This document shows positions 45,464 through 55,486 of a stretch of DNA of 64,000 bases, piece by piece. The stretch covers positions 62,001 to 126,000 of the forward strand of contig NZ_CP084091.1 in the NCBI RefSeq assembly GCF_020217425.1, in the 5' to 3' direction. The DNA is from Halomicrobium urmianum (GTDB taxonomy: Archaea; Halobacteriota; Halobacteria; Halobacteriales; Haloarculaceae). The translations under genes were made by a program, and so were the position numbers. Under the pieces are notes generated by a model that did no database searches, was not told the DNA's origin, and worked only from the letters and a program-made list of their open reading frames with translations. Position 1 is the stretch's first letter. Each line of letters starts with the position of its first letter.

Positions 45464-46285
45464 ATGCAGGCCTTCCCAAAGTCTCGGTTGCTCCGATTTG
45501 TTGAGGAAGCATTTCAGTTAGCGCAACGTGCTGTGGCTCGATATTCCTCGAAGTTCTCGAAACGACGGTACACACTTCATCAGCACATCGTTCTCCTGTG
45601 TCTCAAAGTGCGGAAGGACACGACCTATCGGACTCTCCTCGACGAACTCATCGAGATGCCCCGCATTCGAAAAGCGATCAACCTCACCGAACTCCCTGCG
45701 CCGTCAACGCTGTGCAAAGCGTTCGACAGACTTGACATGGCCGTTTGGCGTGTCTTGCTCAACCTCTCTGTTTCACTGCTCCCGACTAACGGTGTCGTCG
45801 GGATCGATGCCTCCGGATTTGACCGGAGCCACGCCTCGAAACACTACACGAAGCGAACGAAGTTGACGATTCAACAGTTGAAAGTTACACTTCTCGTGGA
45901 TACCAGAGCGAATGCCATCCTTGATCTCCACGTGACGACGACCAGAAAACACGACTCGAAGATCGCGCCATCACTCATTAAACGAAATGCTGGTGAAGTA
46001 GCGGTGCTCCTCGGCTATAAGGGATACGACGACCAGCAGATTCGCGCGTTAGCTCGTGAAGATGGCATTCGTCCCCTGATCAAGCACCGAGAATTTTCGT
46101 CACTCCACAAGGCATGGAACGCTCGGTTGGACGACGACCTCTACGGCCAACGGAGTCAGAATGAGACTGTGAACTCTCGCCTGAAACGGAAATATGGCGC
46201 ATTCATCCGATCACGACGCTGGTGGAAGCAGTTCCGTGAACTCGTTGTCGGCTGTCTCACTCACAACCTCGAAAAGGCACTCTGA
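45464..46285 (+). CDS. IS5-family transposase
   Basis: This 273-aa DDE transposase (GIDASGFDRSHAS, VLLGYKGYDD, NETVNSRLKRKYGAF) is closely related to 6335-7162. In the second-Asp block the usual GDKGYDD reads GYKGYDD here, so one acidic residue differs; the catalytic Asp may be affected. The frame is otherwise intact. Confidence 0.9.
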   Translation: MQAFPKSRLLRFVEEAFQLAQRAVARYSSKFSKRRYTLHQHIVLLCLKVRKDTTYRTLLDELIEMPRIRKAINLTELPAPSTLCKAFDRLDMAVWRVLLNLSVSLLPTNGVVGIDASGFDRSHASKHYTKRTKLTIQQLKVTLLVDTRANAILDLHVTTTRKHDSKIAPSLIKRNAGEVAVLLGYKGYDDQQIRALAREDGIRPLIKHREFSSLHKAWNARLDDDLYGQRSQNETVNSRLKRKYGAFIRSRRWWKQFRELVVGCLTHNLEKAL

Positions 46286-46433
46286 ACGTTCAATAGAGAG
46301 GACTCACCTATCATTCAGTACAGGCAAACTTCTTTTATGACCGGGCACAACAATACACTATGCTCCCTGATCGGCTCACCCGTCACGAAACTCTCCCCAT
46401 CGGAAACTTCTGGGTGTTATCCTCGGAAGTACG

Positions 46434-46811
46434 ATGTTTGGGGCCGGATTCGTTCGATACGCGCAACTCATAGATGGGAGTGGCCCAGTACTCGATATAT
46501 TGGCCGTATACGGTCTGTGGAGCCTCAGTGCTATAATTATCGTCGTGGCAGCATTACCGACTGCTTGGGGGTATAGTGTATTATATTCATATGCGATTCC
46601 ATTCGGTCTGCTATTCGGGGCTGTGTCCGTTATTGGGATTGCCTATACAGGTCAGCCCCCGTCGCAGTTAGAAAAGTTCGGCTACGGGCTTCTTATTGGA
46701 GCTGGGTCGGCCCTCACACTCGGTACGCTGGCGGCCATCCTTGGTACACTGTGGAAACAGATCATAGCGGTGTTCAGACGCCGAAATGACCGTCTCTCTC
46801 TAATGAACTGA
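46434..46811 (+). CDS. Membrane protein between transposase and IS end
   Basis: This 125-aa protein has helices LWSLSAIIIVVAALPTAW, YAIPFGLLFGAVSVIGIAY and YGLLIGAGSALTLGTLAAIL, and a basic tail. The same frame upstream reads LLGVILGST without a start, and an ATG at 46360 is out of frame, so the 5' end may be damaged. No family is recognised. Confidence 0.5.
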   Translation: MFGAGFVRYAQLIDGSGPVLDILAVYGLWSLSAIIIVVAALPTAWGYSVLYSYAIPFGLLFGAVSVIGIAYTGQPPSQLEKFGYGLLIGAGSALTLGTLAAILGTLWKQIIAVFRRRNDRLSLMN

Positions 46812-46967
46812 TCGAACGAGCAAAGTTCAATCAGACAGCAGTATAATGATGGTCGGATAGCTTCAACAGAGCCACTATTTCCTGCCTCATCTACAACAAT
46901 GATCGATCACTCTGAGCGGTCAGCACGCAATCCTACCTAACGGCTGTTTCAGCGGAAAGGTGTCGAA

Positions 46968-47462
46968 CTAATAGGGTTTCAACAGAGCCGGGTCAGCCTC
47001 ATTCCCACGGACCCCCGAAAGCAACCGGTCGTGCATTTCGCAAAGCAATTCGACGGTAATAGGATCGCCAGCTGTGATCGCATCCAATCCGTGCGTCAAC
47101 GCGTGCAGATAGTTCACGACTTCTTGGGTCCCCTGTTGCCTGTCTTCGTCGATCAGGGCTTCTTGTCCGGCTTCGTACGCGTAGATATCCGAGAGAGTGG
47201 CATGTGTCCCCTCAATCTGTGATGATTCCAGCGCTTCTTTTCGGATGAACGGCTCGATCAGGATCTCTCTCGAGCCGACACGTGGACCAATGCCATGGAG
47301 CCGACCAAGTGCCTGTGTTGCCTCCGCCAGCGGGGTAATGAGTTGTTCAGTAGTGATTGAGGGGGGAAGCGGGTCAGGCCGGAACGCCGAATACGTCCCC
47401 TTCGGTGTCGTCGTGGGAACGATTTCACCGGGCGCTGCCTCGTCGAAGTCATCTCGCTCCAT
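46968..47462 (-). pseudogene. Fic-family protein, catalytic domain lost to IS end
   Basis: It opens MERDDFDEAAPGEIVPTTTP and has the Fic N-terminal domain with the inhibitory-type motif SSQIEGTHATL. It continues to VELLCEMHDRLLSGVRGNEA and then runs into the IS end (DPALLKPY, stop), read from GGCTCTGTTGAAACCC. The HPFxxGNGR motif that transfers AMP is absent. It is a 3'-truncated Fic gene. Confidence 0.8.
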
Positions 47463-47721
47463 TAGTGGTATCCCTACGAATACGCCCGCCACTATTGGTA
47501 TTTTCGGTACTAAATCAAAATAACAGTCTGGCTGATTGCGCTGTTACAACTACGCAGGATCTCTGGGACAGGCTTGGAGACACATATTTTTTCTTCGCTG
47601 GTTTTGCGGGGGGAACACCTGCTCAGTGTGCGTGCGTATTGAGCAGTCCTTTTCAGTGAGTTAGACGCATGGTGAAGCCACCGAATCGGGTTGGTACATA
47701 CCTGAGTCACACCGACGATCT

Positions 47722-48480
47722 CTACTCACCGACGTATCTGATCTCGATACGGCGGAAGAGCCGGAAGCCGACGTAGAGCCCGACGAGTGGCCCGGCGATC
47801 GAGAGGCCACTCCCAAGTACTGACTCCATTTGGCCTGGCTCGTTTTGGCTGGCAAGATAGACGCGATAATACGTGTCGCCATCGACGAGGAGCGGTGTCT
47901 GTGGGATCTTGACCTCCTGGTCCGATGTTGCGGACCCCTGTCTTGCGGCTTGGATTGCGACTGGTGGCACGTCATCACTCTCGGTCGAGACATCGATCGA
48001 GACCTGCTGAAGCGCGTCAGTGGCCGATGCCGGTTCAAGCGCGAGGTCGAGCCGATAGAGGCCGTCGTCTCGCTGTGCCGAGCGGTTTCCGACATATCCG
48101 GGATCGTAGACGGAACCGTTGATTTGGACGTACTGATACCGATTGATTCCCACGTCGAATGGAGCAGCTGGATTGTTCGTGTACGTCTCAGTCGGAATCG
48201 TCTCATTCGAGAGGAGGTATCGCTCGAAGGCACACACTCGCGTGTCCTGCGGCACCGAACAGCCGATATCCGCACTGATGTACTTGTCCTCCAGCGGTGG
48301 GTCTCCCTCATATGTGATGCCGCTGTCCTCGTTACTGACTACTTCTGCGCGTTCGTACGTGTATGTAGTCCCCGAGATGTTCGCCACGGCAACCCACACA
48401 GGGGACAAAAGAAGTACGAGCGCGAAGAGTGCAAGCAATGCGTCTCGTCGAACCGGAGTAACGATCGTGGTGGAGGGCAC
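47722..48480 (-). CDS. Membrane-anchored extracytoplasmic protein
   Basis: This 252-aa protein has an N-terminal helix (LLALFALVLLLSPVWVAVA), a 180-residue beta-rich domain with three cysteines and several NxS/T sites, and a C-terminal helix (GLSIAGPLVGLYVGFRLF). Topology places the domain outside. No family is recognised. Confidence 0.65.
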   Translation of the reverse strand: MPSTTIVTPVRRDALLALFALVLLLSPVWVAVANISGTTYTYERAEVVSNEDSGITYEGDPPLEDKYISADIGCSVPQDTRVCAFERYLLSNETIPTETYTNNPAAPFDVGINRYQYVQINGSVYDPGYVGNRSAQRDDGLYRLDLALEPASATDALQQVSIDVSTESDDVPPVAIQAARQGSATSDQEVKIPQTPLLVDGDTYYRVYLASQNEPGQMESVLGSGLSIAGPLVGLYVGFRLFRRIEIRYVGE

Positions 48481-48605
48481 AGCCGCGGCTTGAACAGCCA
48501 GTTAGGAAATAGTTTGCCATCTATGACATAGGATACTCGTTACCTCCCCACTCTGTATCGAGCAGTTAGATGAATACTTGAGCGTGTCGTTGCCACCGTC
48601 CCTCC

Positions 48606-50282
48606 GTGCCCCCAACCCGTGAGTCTCGCCGTACTGTCTTCCAGCAGATCGCCCAGCTATCCTTTGTCGGCTGGCCCACCTACGAGTCGAGCCCACTGTT
48701 CGATCGCACATCACTCCTCGGAGTAGAATCGGATGTTCGTCTTGTTGCGGAAACATGGTTCCAGCATGACGATCACGAGGGCGTTGATCCATTCGTCCAC
48801 GCAGTGCCCCTCGCATACGTCCAGTTCGATCCCCACGACCGATACGCAAGCTCAACGAGCTACGAGATGGAGACACTGTTTCGCCTGTTCCTGCTGAAAG
48901 AATGCCATGGCTGGGACCACGAGACTGCCCTCGTCGAATACCTCACCCAACACCCCGATCTCTGTGATCAACTCGGCCTGGAATCGGTCCCGAAACAGTC
49001 CACGCTGTGGCGCAGCTGGCACCATCGGTTCACGGCCGATCTCCAAGACACCGTCGAGACAGCAGCGCGAACGATCCTCATCAAAGCCCAAAACGCGGGT
49101 GTCTCTGTTCCGCGTAAGCCAGAACGACAGAGCCGCAGACACGGTGACAAGAGTACGGAATCGAACCCCGATGACCAGACCGTATTAGAGCAGGCCGAGA
49201 CCGTCACTGAGAATGTTAGCCGTGTTGCGTTCCCAGCGTTCTCGCTGGACCGTGGCGAGGGCTGTGAAATCCACGAGAACGCCTACTGGGATATCCAGAC
49301 CTATCTCGGACTTCGAGAGAACCTCGCCGTCAATGAGGGCGCTCGGAGCTTCATTCACGAGTCCAATCGAGAGCGGACACCACTCGGCCACGCCCATCGC
49401 GAGCATGTACGCGACCTTTCCATCGAACAGATTCGGGAGATGTACCGCCAAGCCGTGGGTCGCCTCTTGGATCGAGTCGCAAAGACGGAGGAGTTCTTCC
49501 GAGCTGGTATCGTCGCCGTCGATATTACCGAGGACGACCCGTTCACCGGAGATCGAGAGGGGCACGAAGACGAGATTATCGGAACAAAGGAGAACACGGA
49601 CGAGTACGCCTACCAGTGGGCGACGGTCCAGTTGGTCGGGAACGCTGTTCCGATAGTTCTCGATGCGCGCCCAGTTCGGAAAGGCGATACGCGCAAGGAA
49701 ATCGTTGAGGACCTCTTGGATTCGGCAGAGGCGGCTGTTCACGTTGATAATGTGTTGATGGACCGCGAGTTCGACAGCCAGCACATCCTAGAGATGCTGA
49801 GTCAACGCGGGCTCTCCTACGTCGTGCCGAAGCGGATGCAAACCAGCGAGAAAGCCCAGGCCAAGCGTCTTCTCAAGCGGGGGAAGGACCGCTACGAGAC
49901 TGATCGAAAACTGCATTTGGGCGATAACGAATGGTACTCGACAACGCTGATCTATCGGCGGAAGGAAAACTCGGAATACTCTGATCACCGGCAGTACTCG
50001 GTGTTTATGACGAATCGGAAGAGTGGCCTTCTCTCGGAATACGGATACAGATGGGAGATTGAGAGTGGCTACAAATCGATCAAACGATTCATGGGCGCGA
50101 CGACCTCGAAGGATTTTGGACTACGATTCTTCTATTTCGCGTTCGCCTGTCTATTGTACTCGATCTGGCGAGCGGTCGATTTGCTCGTGCAGGTCGAATT
50201 GACCGGTGAATACGAACACTCTCCGATTGTGACTGCCGACAACACGCTGACGCTGGTGAAGAAGGAGACCGGAATTGGATAG
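48606..50282 (+). CDS. IS4-like DDE transposase, copy A
   Basis: This 558-aa protein has the triad at D306 (VAVDITEDD), D386 (MDREFD) and E486 (YRWEIESGYKSIK). It is a paralogue of copy B (50675-52351); by eye they share most residues. It is followed by a 3' region of about 190 bp that ends in the 45-bp repeat at 50427-50471. It is intact. Confidence 0.92.
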   Translation: MPPTRESRRTVFQQIAQLSFVGWPTYESSPLFDRTSLLGVESDVRLVAETWFQHDDHEGVDPFVHAVPLAYVQFDPHDRYASSTSYEMETLFRLFLLKECHGWDHETALVEYLTQHPDLCDQLGLESVPKQSTLWRSWHHRFTADLQDTVETAARTILIKAQNAGVSVPRKPERQSRRHGDKSTESNPDDQTVLEQAETVTENVSRVAFPAFSLDRGEGCEIHENAYWDIQTYLGLRENLAVNEGARSFIHESNRERTPLGHAHREHVRDLSIEQIREMYRQAVGRLLDRVAKTEEFFRAGIVAVDITEDDPFTGDREGHEDEIIGTKENTDEYAYQWATVQLVGNAVPIVLDARPVRKGDTRKEIVEDLLDSAEAAVHVDNVLMDREFDSQHILEMLSQRGLSYVVPKRMQTSEKAQAKRLLKRGKDRYETDRKLHLGDNEWYSTTLIYRRKENSEYSDHRQYSVFMTNRKSGLLSEYGYRWEIESGYKSIKRFMGATTSKDFGLRFFYFAFACLLYSIWRAVDLLVQVELTGEYEHSPIVTADNTLTLVKKETGIG

Positions 50283-50426
50283 TAACAAGACTCAGCCCAC
50301 GGTAGGAAGGCGTCTGAGTGGCGACACTATCCGGAGTCTCAGAATTCTCATGAATTAGTTGTCTACGAGATAGGAACGGTCGTTCAGAAAGCGATCTGCA
50401 GCAGATTCCGGTTGTCGATTCGGTCG

Positions 50427-50530
50427 AAACCACGCATTACAGGCCCGCTATACCCGCTGTAGTCTCAACTTTCCGTGAAGATTGGAAGTTGAAACTACAG
50501 CGGGTTTAGCAGGGCTGTGATGCGTGGTTT
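50427..50530. repeat. Head-to-head IS 3' ends (large inverted repeat)
   Basis: Two 45-bp arms (50427-50471 and 50486-50530), 40 of 45 positions matching, flank a 14-bp spacer. Each arm is the 3' end of one of the two convergent transposase copies. A third copy lies alone at 2799-2843. Confidence 0.7.
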
Positions 50531-50674
50531 CCGACGAATCAGGGACCGGGAACTGCTTCAAATCCTCTCTCGTGTGCTTCTTCCTGTCGCACTAACGACC
50601 AGACCGTGGTTTTCCCGAGACTCTCGATAGCGTTACCACTCAGAAATCTGCGCTGACCCAGACCGAGGATCCTA

Positions 50675-52351
50675 CTATCCGATTCCTGTCTCCTTCTTCA
50701 GCAGCGTCAGCGTATTATCCGCCGTCACAATCGGTGCGTGCTCATACTCACCAGTCAACTCGACTTGGACGAGCAGATCGACCGCTCGCCAGATCGAGTA
50801 CAGGAGACACGCGAACGCGAAGTAGAAGAATCGAAGCCCGAAATTCTTCGATGTCGTTGCAGCCATGAACCGCTTTATCGATCTGTAACCGCTCTCGATT
50901 TCCCACCTGTAGCCATACTCAGTGAGGTGTCCTCTCCCTCTATTCGTCATGAACACCGAATACTGCCGATGGTCGTCGTGCTCGGAGTCCTCTTTCCGAC
51001 GGTAGATGAGCGTCGTCTCGTGCCATTCGTTCTTTCCGAGATGGAGCTTCCGATGGGTTTCATAGCGATCTTGGTCTCGCTGGAGCAACCGCTTGGCCTG
51101 GGCTTTCTCGCTGGTCTGCATCCGCTTCGGAACGACGTAGGAGAGCCCACGCTGGCTGATCATCTCCAAGACGTGCTGGCTATCGAACTCCCGATCCATC
51201 AAGACGTTGTCGACGTGAACGAGGCCCTCAGCAGAGTTGAGCAAATCTTCGACGATTTCCTTGCGTGATTCGCCTTTCCGCACGGGACGAGCATCAAGCA
51301 CGAGTGGAACAGCGTTCCCGACCAACTGGACTGTGGCCCACTGATAGGCGTATTCGTCGGTGTTCTCTTTCGTCCCGATGATCTCGTCCTCGTGGCCGGT
51401 GCGGTCGCCCGTGAAGGGGTCTGCCTCGGTGATGTCTATGGCGGCGATTCCGGCCCGGAAGAACTCCTCCGTTTCTGCGACCTCGTCGATGAGGTTCCGG
51501 ATCGCCTGTCGATACATCTCGCGGATCTGCACGATAGAGAGATCACGGATGTGGTCGCGATGAGTGTGTCCGAGCGGTGTTCTCTCCCGTGTTGATTCAT
51601 ATACGAAACTGCGAGCACCCTCGTTAGCGGCCAACCTCTCACGAAGCCCCAGATACGTCTGTAAGTCCCAGTAGGCGTTCTCGTGGATCTCACAGCTGTC
51701 TCCACGATTCAACGAGAACGCAGGGAAGGCGACACGACTGGCGTGCTCGGTAATCGCCTCGGCTTTGCCGAGAATAGCTCGATTATCTGGGTCCGATTCA
51801 TTTGTATCGTCGCCCCGAAGCGGGAGGCTTCGTTCTGGTTCACGTGGAACGGCGACCTCAGCGTTCTGCGCTTTGACGAGAATTGTTCGAGCCGCCGTCT
51901 CGACGGTGTCGCGGAGATCGGCGGTGAAACGCTGATGCCAGCTACGCCACAGCGTCGACTGATCTGGCACCCACTCCAGGCCGAGTCGGTCGCAGAGATC
52001 GGAGTGTTGGCTGAGGTACTCGACGAGCGCGGTCTCGTGGTCCCAGCCGTGGCATTCTTTCAGGAGGAATACGCGAAACAGCGTCTGCATATGGTAGGAC
52101 GTAGAGCCTGCGTAGCAGTCGTGCGCTTCGAATCTGAAATACGTTAACGGAACCGAACAGACGAACCCATCAACCGACTCGTGGGCGTCGTGTCTGAACC
52201 ACTGCTCGGAAACCGTGCGAACGTCTGCTTCCAGCCCTGCCGTTGACGTTCGATCGTACAACGGCGTTGAATCGTACGCTGGCCACTCGATGTGCGGGTG
52301 TCGGGCAATCCGGCGAAAGATAGTTCGGCGAGATATGTGACCTGAAGACAT
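50675..52351 (-). CDS. IS4-like DDE transposase, copy B
   Basis: This 558-aa paralogue of copy A in opposite orientation has the same triad wording (AAIDITEAD, MDREFD, YRWEIESGYRSIK). It differs by scattered substitutions, so it is an independent copy and not a fresh duplication. It is intact. With copy A it could act on the ends that meet at 50472-50485. Confidence 0.92.
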   Translation of the reverse strand: MSSGHISRRTIFRRIARHPHIEWPAYDSTPLYDRTSTAGLEADVRTVSEQWFRHDAHESVDGFVCSVPLTYFRFEAHDCYAGSTSYHMQTLFRVFLLKECHGWDHETALVEYLSQHSDLCDRLGLEWVPDQSTLWRSWHQRFTADLRDTVETAARTILVKAQNAEVAVPREPERSLPLRGDDTNESDPDNRAILGKAEAITEHASRVAFPAFSLNRGDSCEIHENAYWDLQTYLGLRERLAANEGARSFVYESTRERTPLGHTHRDHIRDLSIVQIREMYRQAIRNLIDEVAETEEFFRAGIAAIDITEADPFTGDRTGHEDEIIGTKENTDEYAYQWATVQLVGNAVPLVLDARPVRKGESRKEIVEDLLNSAEGLVHVDNVLMDREFDSQHVLEMISQRGLSYVVPKRMQTSEKAQAKRLLQRDQDRYETHRKLHLGKNEWHETTLIYRRKEDSEHDDHRQYSVFMTNRGRGHLTEYGYRWEIESGYRSIKRFMAATTSKNFGLRFFYFAFACLLYSIWRAVDLLVQVELTGEYEHAPIVTADNTLTLLKKETGIG

Positions 52352-52475
52352 TATCTGTATCTGGATGATTTACCCGACACAAATTCATCCCAGTTATCGG
52401 AAGCACCGAACAGCGATCTGGTTCTTCACCCAAAATACTCAGTACGCCCACATATACTTCCAGTTCCGAACCCCG

Positions 52476-53051
52476 TTAGACCGGACACTTCTCGCGCAGG
52501 TGTGTTAGAACCCCGTCAACGGCGTCAACCACCCAGTCGAGACGGCGACGGGTTGCTCGTGTTCGTTTGGAAATCGTGAGCCGCGCTGCGTCGTAGGTGT
52601 TACCAAGTAAGTTCCCAAAGTAGATCGCGTGGACGAAGGCACGGATGTCCGCGGCCGTCTCCGGGTCGTAGGCTTCCCGTAACGCCGCCCGTGCGTCGGG
52701 GCCGGGATTACCATCGGCTTCGGCGTAGCGCTGGGCGAACAGGAGCGCAGGCCGTTCGGCGTCGTCGACGGCCGCCTCGACGTCCGACTCGAGGATCTGG
52801 TCGATCGTCGCTTGGTCTATTCCCGCCTCACGTGCCAACGACGTGTGGAATCGTGTACAATACTGACACTCGTTGACCGCCGTGGTCGAGAGCATAATCT
52901 TCTCAGCGAAGGCGTCGTCGACCCTGTCGCCCCGGCGAGCGTGGGCGAGTTGCGGGAGCGAACGGCCGAGTCGCATTGCGCTTTCATAAAACGACGACAC
53001 CGTAAATGTCTTTTTCCGGAACCCGTCCGTAGATTTGTCCGTTTCGTGCAT
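52476..53051 (-). CDS. AhpD/carboxymuconolactone-decarboxylase-like protein
   Basis: This 191-aa protein has CQYCTRFHTS (CxxC plus nearby His, residues about 62-71), the peroxidase/disulfide-reductase centre of AhpD-like proteins, in an all-helical fold. It could remove peroxides or reduce partner proteins. It lies between IS copy B and a ZIP transporter. Confidence 0.8.
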   Translation of the reverse strand: MHETDKSTDGFRKKTFTVSSFYESAMRLGRSLPQLAHARRGDRVDDAFAEKIMLSTTAVNECQYCTRFHTSLAREAGIDQATIDQILESDVEAAVDDAERPALLFAQRYAEADGNPGPDARAALREAYDPETAADIRAFVHAIYFGNLLGNTYDAARLTISKRTRATRRRLDWVVDAVDGVLTHLREKCPV

Positions 53052-53232
53052 ATCTCGGCCTTGCCTTCCCGAAGGAAGTTGATTTCGGTGTGAGCGAGTG
53101 GTACCAGCTATACTGACTAAATCTGTTGTAGTACGGCAGTTTTTGGTGAGTTGGCACTGCCGATTCGTTCCCGATTCGAGGTACGCACGGAATATTTATT
53201 AAGACTCATAGTATAGTTATTAGTGTACAATA

Positions 53233-54111
53233 GTGGTCAGGGGAAACTTGCACTCAGGAGTGACGAATCGGACAGCGACCGATCAGGAACGAATCGTCGG
53301 GGCGGTCGGACTAGTGGCGTTGATCGTCCTGTCAATAGTGGCGACGATCGCCGGTGTCAACTGGAAACTCGTGGCGATATCCTGGACGGCGTTTGCGGCA
53401 ATGGCCATCGGCGCGCCGCTTGGAGCACGTGCAGTACGGAGCAGCCACCCGTTAGAGCCCGTTTGGGGATACGGGCTGGCCAGCGGCGCGATGGTGACCA
53501 GCGCCGCGCTCTTTCTGGTGCCCCAAGCGCTCGGCCAGCACGGCCGCCTCGGTAGCTTGGGTATCGCGATCGGCTTCCTCGGCGGGTATGTCGGTCACAC
53601 CGTGGGCCACCGCTTTGCACACCTAGACCTACCCGTCGATCGGACGGCGACGGAGCTGACGGTCCACGCCCTCTCGGCTGGGGCCATCATCGGTGCGATC
53701 TACACGGCGATGCCGTCGCTCACCTCCATCCTCGGAATCGCGTTGATCTCCCATAAGGCACCCGCGGGATATGCCGCCGCTCGCCGCCTTGCCGAACGCG
53801 GGCAGTCCGTCGCGCCCCTCCTGTTGCCCGCAGCGGCGGTCGGCCTCGTTGCCCTCCCGGTGGGTATCGTCGGCTTCTCACCGGGGAGCGAACTACGCGG
53901 GCTCCTGTTCGGTGTCGCGGCTGGTGTGTTCCTCCACGTCGCCGTCGACCTGCTCCCCGAGTGCACCACGGGGAGCGAGACGTGCCCGGTCGACACCGCG
54001 GACCACGACGGCGACCTTCACCAGTTACAGGACCGACTCCACCGACACGCCGCCCTGAGTTCGATTCTCGGCGGCGTCGCGGTCGCCATCGCGTGGTCGC
54101 TCGTAATCTGA
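53233..54111 (+). CDS. ZIP-like metal transporter, distinct from the flanking pair
   Basis: This 292-aa protein starting from a GTG has about eight membrane helices, the motif TELTVHALSAGAIIGAIYT and ISHKAPAGYAAARRL in helices 4-5, and a Cys/His-containing loop near the end (CTTGSETCPVDTADHDGD). Divalent metal transport is inferred. A TATA-like region precedes it at about 53190-53215. It is not close to the ZIP at 54355. Confidence 0.72.
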   Translation: MVRGNLHSGVTNRTATDQERIVGAVGLVALIVLSIVATIAGVNWKLVAISWTAFAAMAIGAPLGARAVRSSHPLEPVWGYGLASGAMVTSAALFLVPQALGQHGRLGSLGIAIGFLGGYVGHTVGHRFAHLDLPVDRTATELTVHALSAGAIIGAIYTAMPSLTSILGIALISHKAPAGYAAARRLAERGQSVAPLLLPAAAVGLVALPVGIVGFSPGSELRGLLFGVAAGVFLHVAVDLLPECTTGSETCPVDTADHDGDLHQLQDRLHRHAALSSILGGVAVAIAWSLVI

Positions 54112-54124
54112 CGCTCCTCCATCA

Positions 54125-54205
54125 TGCGTCTCAACAGGAATATACGAAACAGCGTCTCCATCTCGGTGGATGTCGAATCTCGATGCCAGCGTGACCCAAG
54201 ACGAC
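54125..54205 (-). pseudogene. Fragment of the 558-aa transposase
   Basis: The minus strand reads STEMETLFRIFLLR, matching TSYEMETLFRLFLLK in copies A and B. Nothing else of the gene remains. Confidence 0.6.
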
Positions 54206-54354
54206 GGCAGCCGAACGAGCACCACGTTTAGTATTGCAACTGTTGTAGTCCTCAGTATGAGACGGCTGGAGTGTCCCGAAGTGACGAGTCAGAGGGTTCT
54301 TCCCGTAGTCGAAAGCGAGCAATCGAGGCTCTCAAAGGAAGGCAGGAATCGACT

Positions 54355-55086
54355 ATGGTAGTGTTTCCAGGAGAGTTCTACTGGATTGCGGCGTTCGCCA
54401 TCGTCGCCGCAGTGGTGAACAGCGCAGGCATCCTGGCGATCTTTCAACACCGAGAGTGGGCCGAACGATCGCTTCCCTACCTGATGTGCTTTGCTGCGGG
54501 AATTCTCATCACGACACCGTTGATCAACGCACTACCGAATGCGATCGCGAACAACGCTGACGCAGGTTTCACAGCTCTGGGCGGGTTCCTCTTCATGTAT
54601 CTCTCCAACCGGGTGATCAAACAGCGTACCGGCGAGGAGACGCTCGCGTTCGGGGTGACTGCTGCGGAGGGCATCGGGATTCACTCGCTTGTCGATGGAG
54701 TAATCTACACTATCACGTTCAAGATTTCCCTTCTGACCGGTGTGCTAGCCGGAACCGGGCTGGTCGTCCACGAATTCGCCGAGGGGGTTATCACCTATCT
54801 TGTCTTGCTGAAGGGAGACGTGACGGAACGAACGGCGGCAACGTATGCGTTCTTCATTGCCGCATTGACGACGCCAATCGGCGCCTTCGTCGCCTACCCG
54901 CTGGTGAGTCGGCTGGGCCAAAGCCATCTGGGTCTCATGCTTGGGTTCGTTTCAGGAGTGTTGATCTACGTCTCCGCAGCCCATCTGCTCCCGGAGGCCC
55001 AGTCCTATGAGAAAGAGCATTCGATGCTCGCCCTCCTAGCTGGTGTCGGCTTGGCGTTGTTCATCGTGTTCGCGCGGGCGTCGTGA
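54355..55086 (+). CDS. ZIP-family metal transporter
   Basis: This 243-aa protein has eight membrane helices with GIGIHSLVDGVIYT and VVHEFAEGVITY (His/Glu metal site). The ATG at 54355 is chosen because it matches the start of the paralogue at 677. Similarity to that gene covers all of its visible length, so the left edge and this locus share a duplicated gene. Confidence 0.9.
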   Translation: MVVFPGEFYWIAAFAIVAAVVNSAGILAIFQHREWAERSLPYLMCFAAGILITTPLINALPNAIANNADAGFTALGGFLFMYLSNRVIKQRTGEETLAFGVTAAEGIGIHSLVDGVIYTITFKISLLTGVLAGTGLVVHEFAEGVITYLVLLKGDVTERTAATYAFFIAALTTPIGAFVAYPLVSRLGQSHLGLMLGFVSGVLIYVSAAHLLPEAQSYEKEHSMLALLAGVGLALFIVFARAS

Positions 55087-55233
55087 ATTGATTCCGAAAG
55101 ACGGTGGTGAGATTACTCTCGGTGACCCGTTGGTGCGGTAGATTCAACACGAATTAGCCCGTCTATCTCGGTATGAGGTACTCATTGACGAACAGTGGAC
55201 GCTTCCGTCATCTCGTTCGTGACAATGTGACCA

Positions 55234-55449
55234 ATGAGTAACAGAACCCAATTCGATACGCCGACAGCCATGCTAGTTCTGTCGCTTCTCGTTATTGGAC
55301 TCCTCGTCGGAACCGGGATTCTGCGAGTATACCTGAGAGAGCCAGTCGGATCCGTACTCCGCTACTTCGCTATTGCGGTTATCCTCCTCGTATTTACCAT
55401 CGCACTCTATCGACAATGGAGTAACGAACTTGCCCCCGAAATAGACTGA
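55234..55449 (+). CDS. Small two-helix membrane protein
   Basis: This 71-aa protein has helices AMLVLSLLVIGLLVGTGIL and VLRYFAIAVILLVFTIALY. No family is recognised. It is convergent with the cydB-side gene at 55487. Confidence 0.55.
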   Translation: MSNRTQFDTPTAMLVLSLLVIGLLVGTGILRVYLREPVGSVLRYFAIAVILLVFTIALYRQWSNELAPEID

Positions 55450-55486
55450 CCAACGGATTGCCGACCCGTCGGAAACCACTATCCGT

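Larger units (their letters stand above)
45412..46873 (+). mobile_element. IS5-family element with a downstream passenger gene
   Basis: The left end GGCTCTGTTGAA at 45412 and its inverted partner ending at 46873 enclose the transposase (45464-46285) and a small membrane gene (46434-46811). A second right end lies at 46974-46989 and a second left end at 43928, so elements may be nested. The borders are inferred from the 12-13 bp ends only. Confidence 0.5.
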
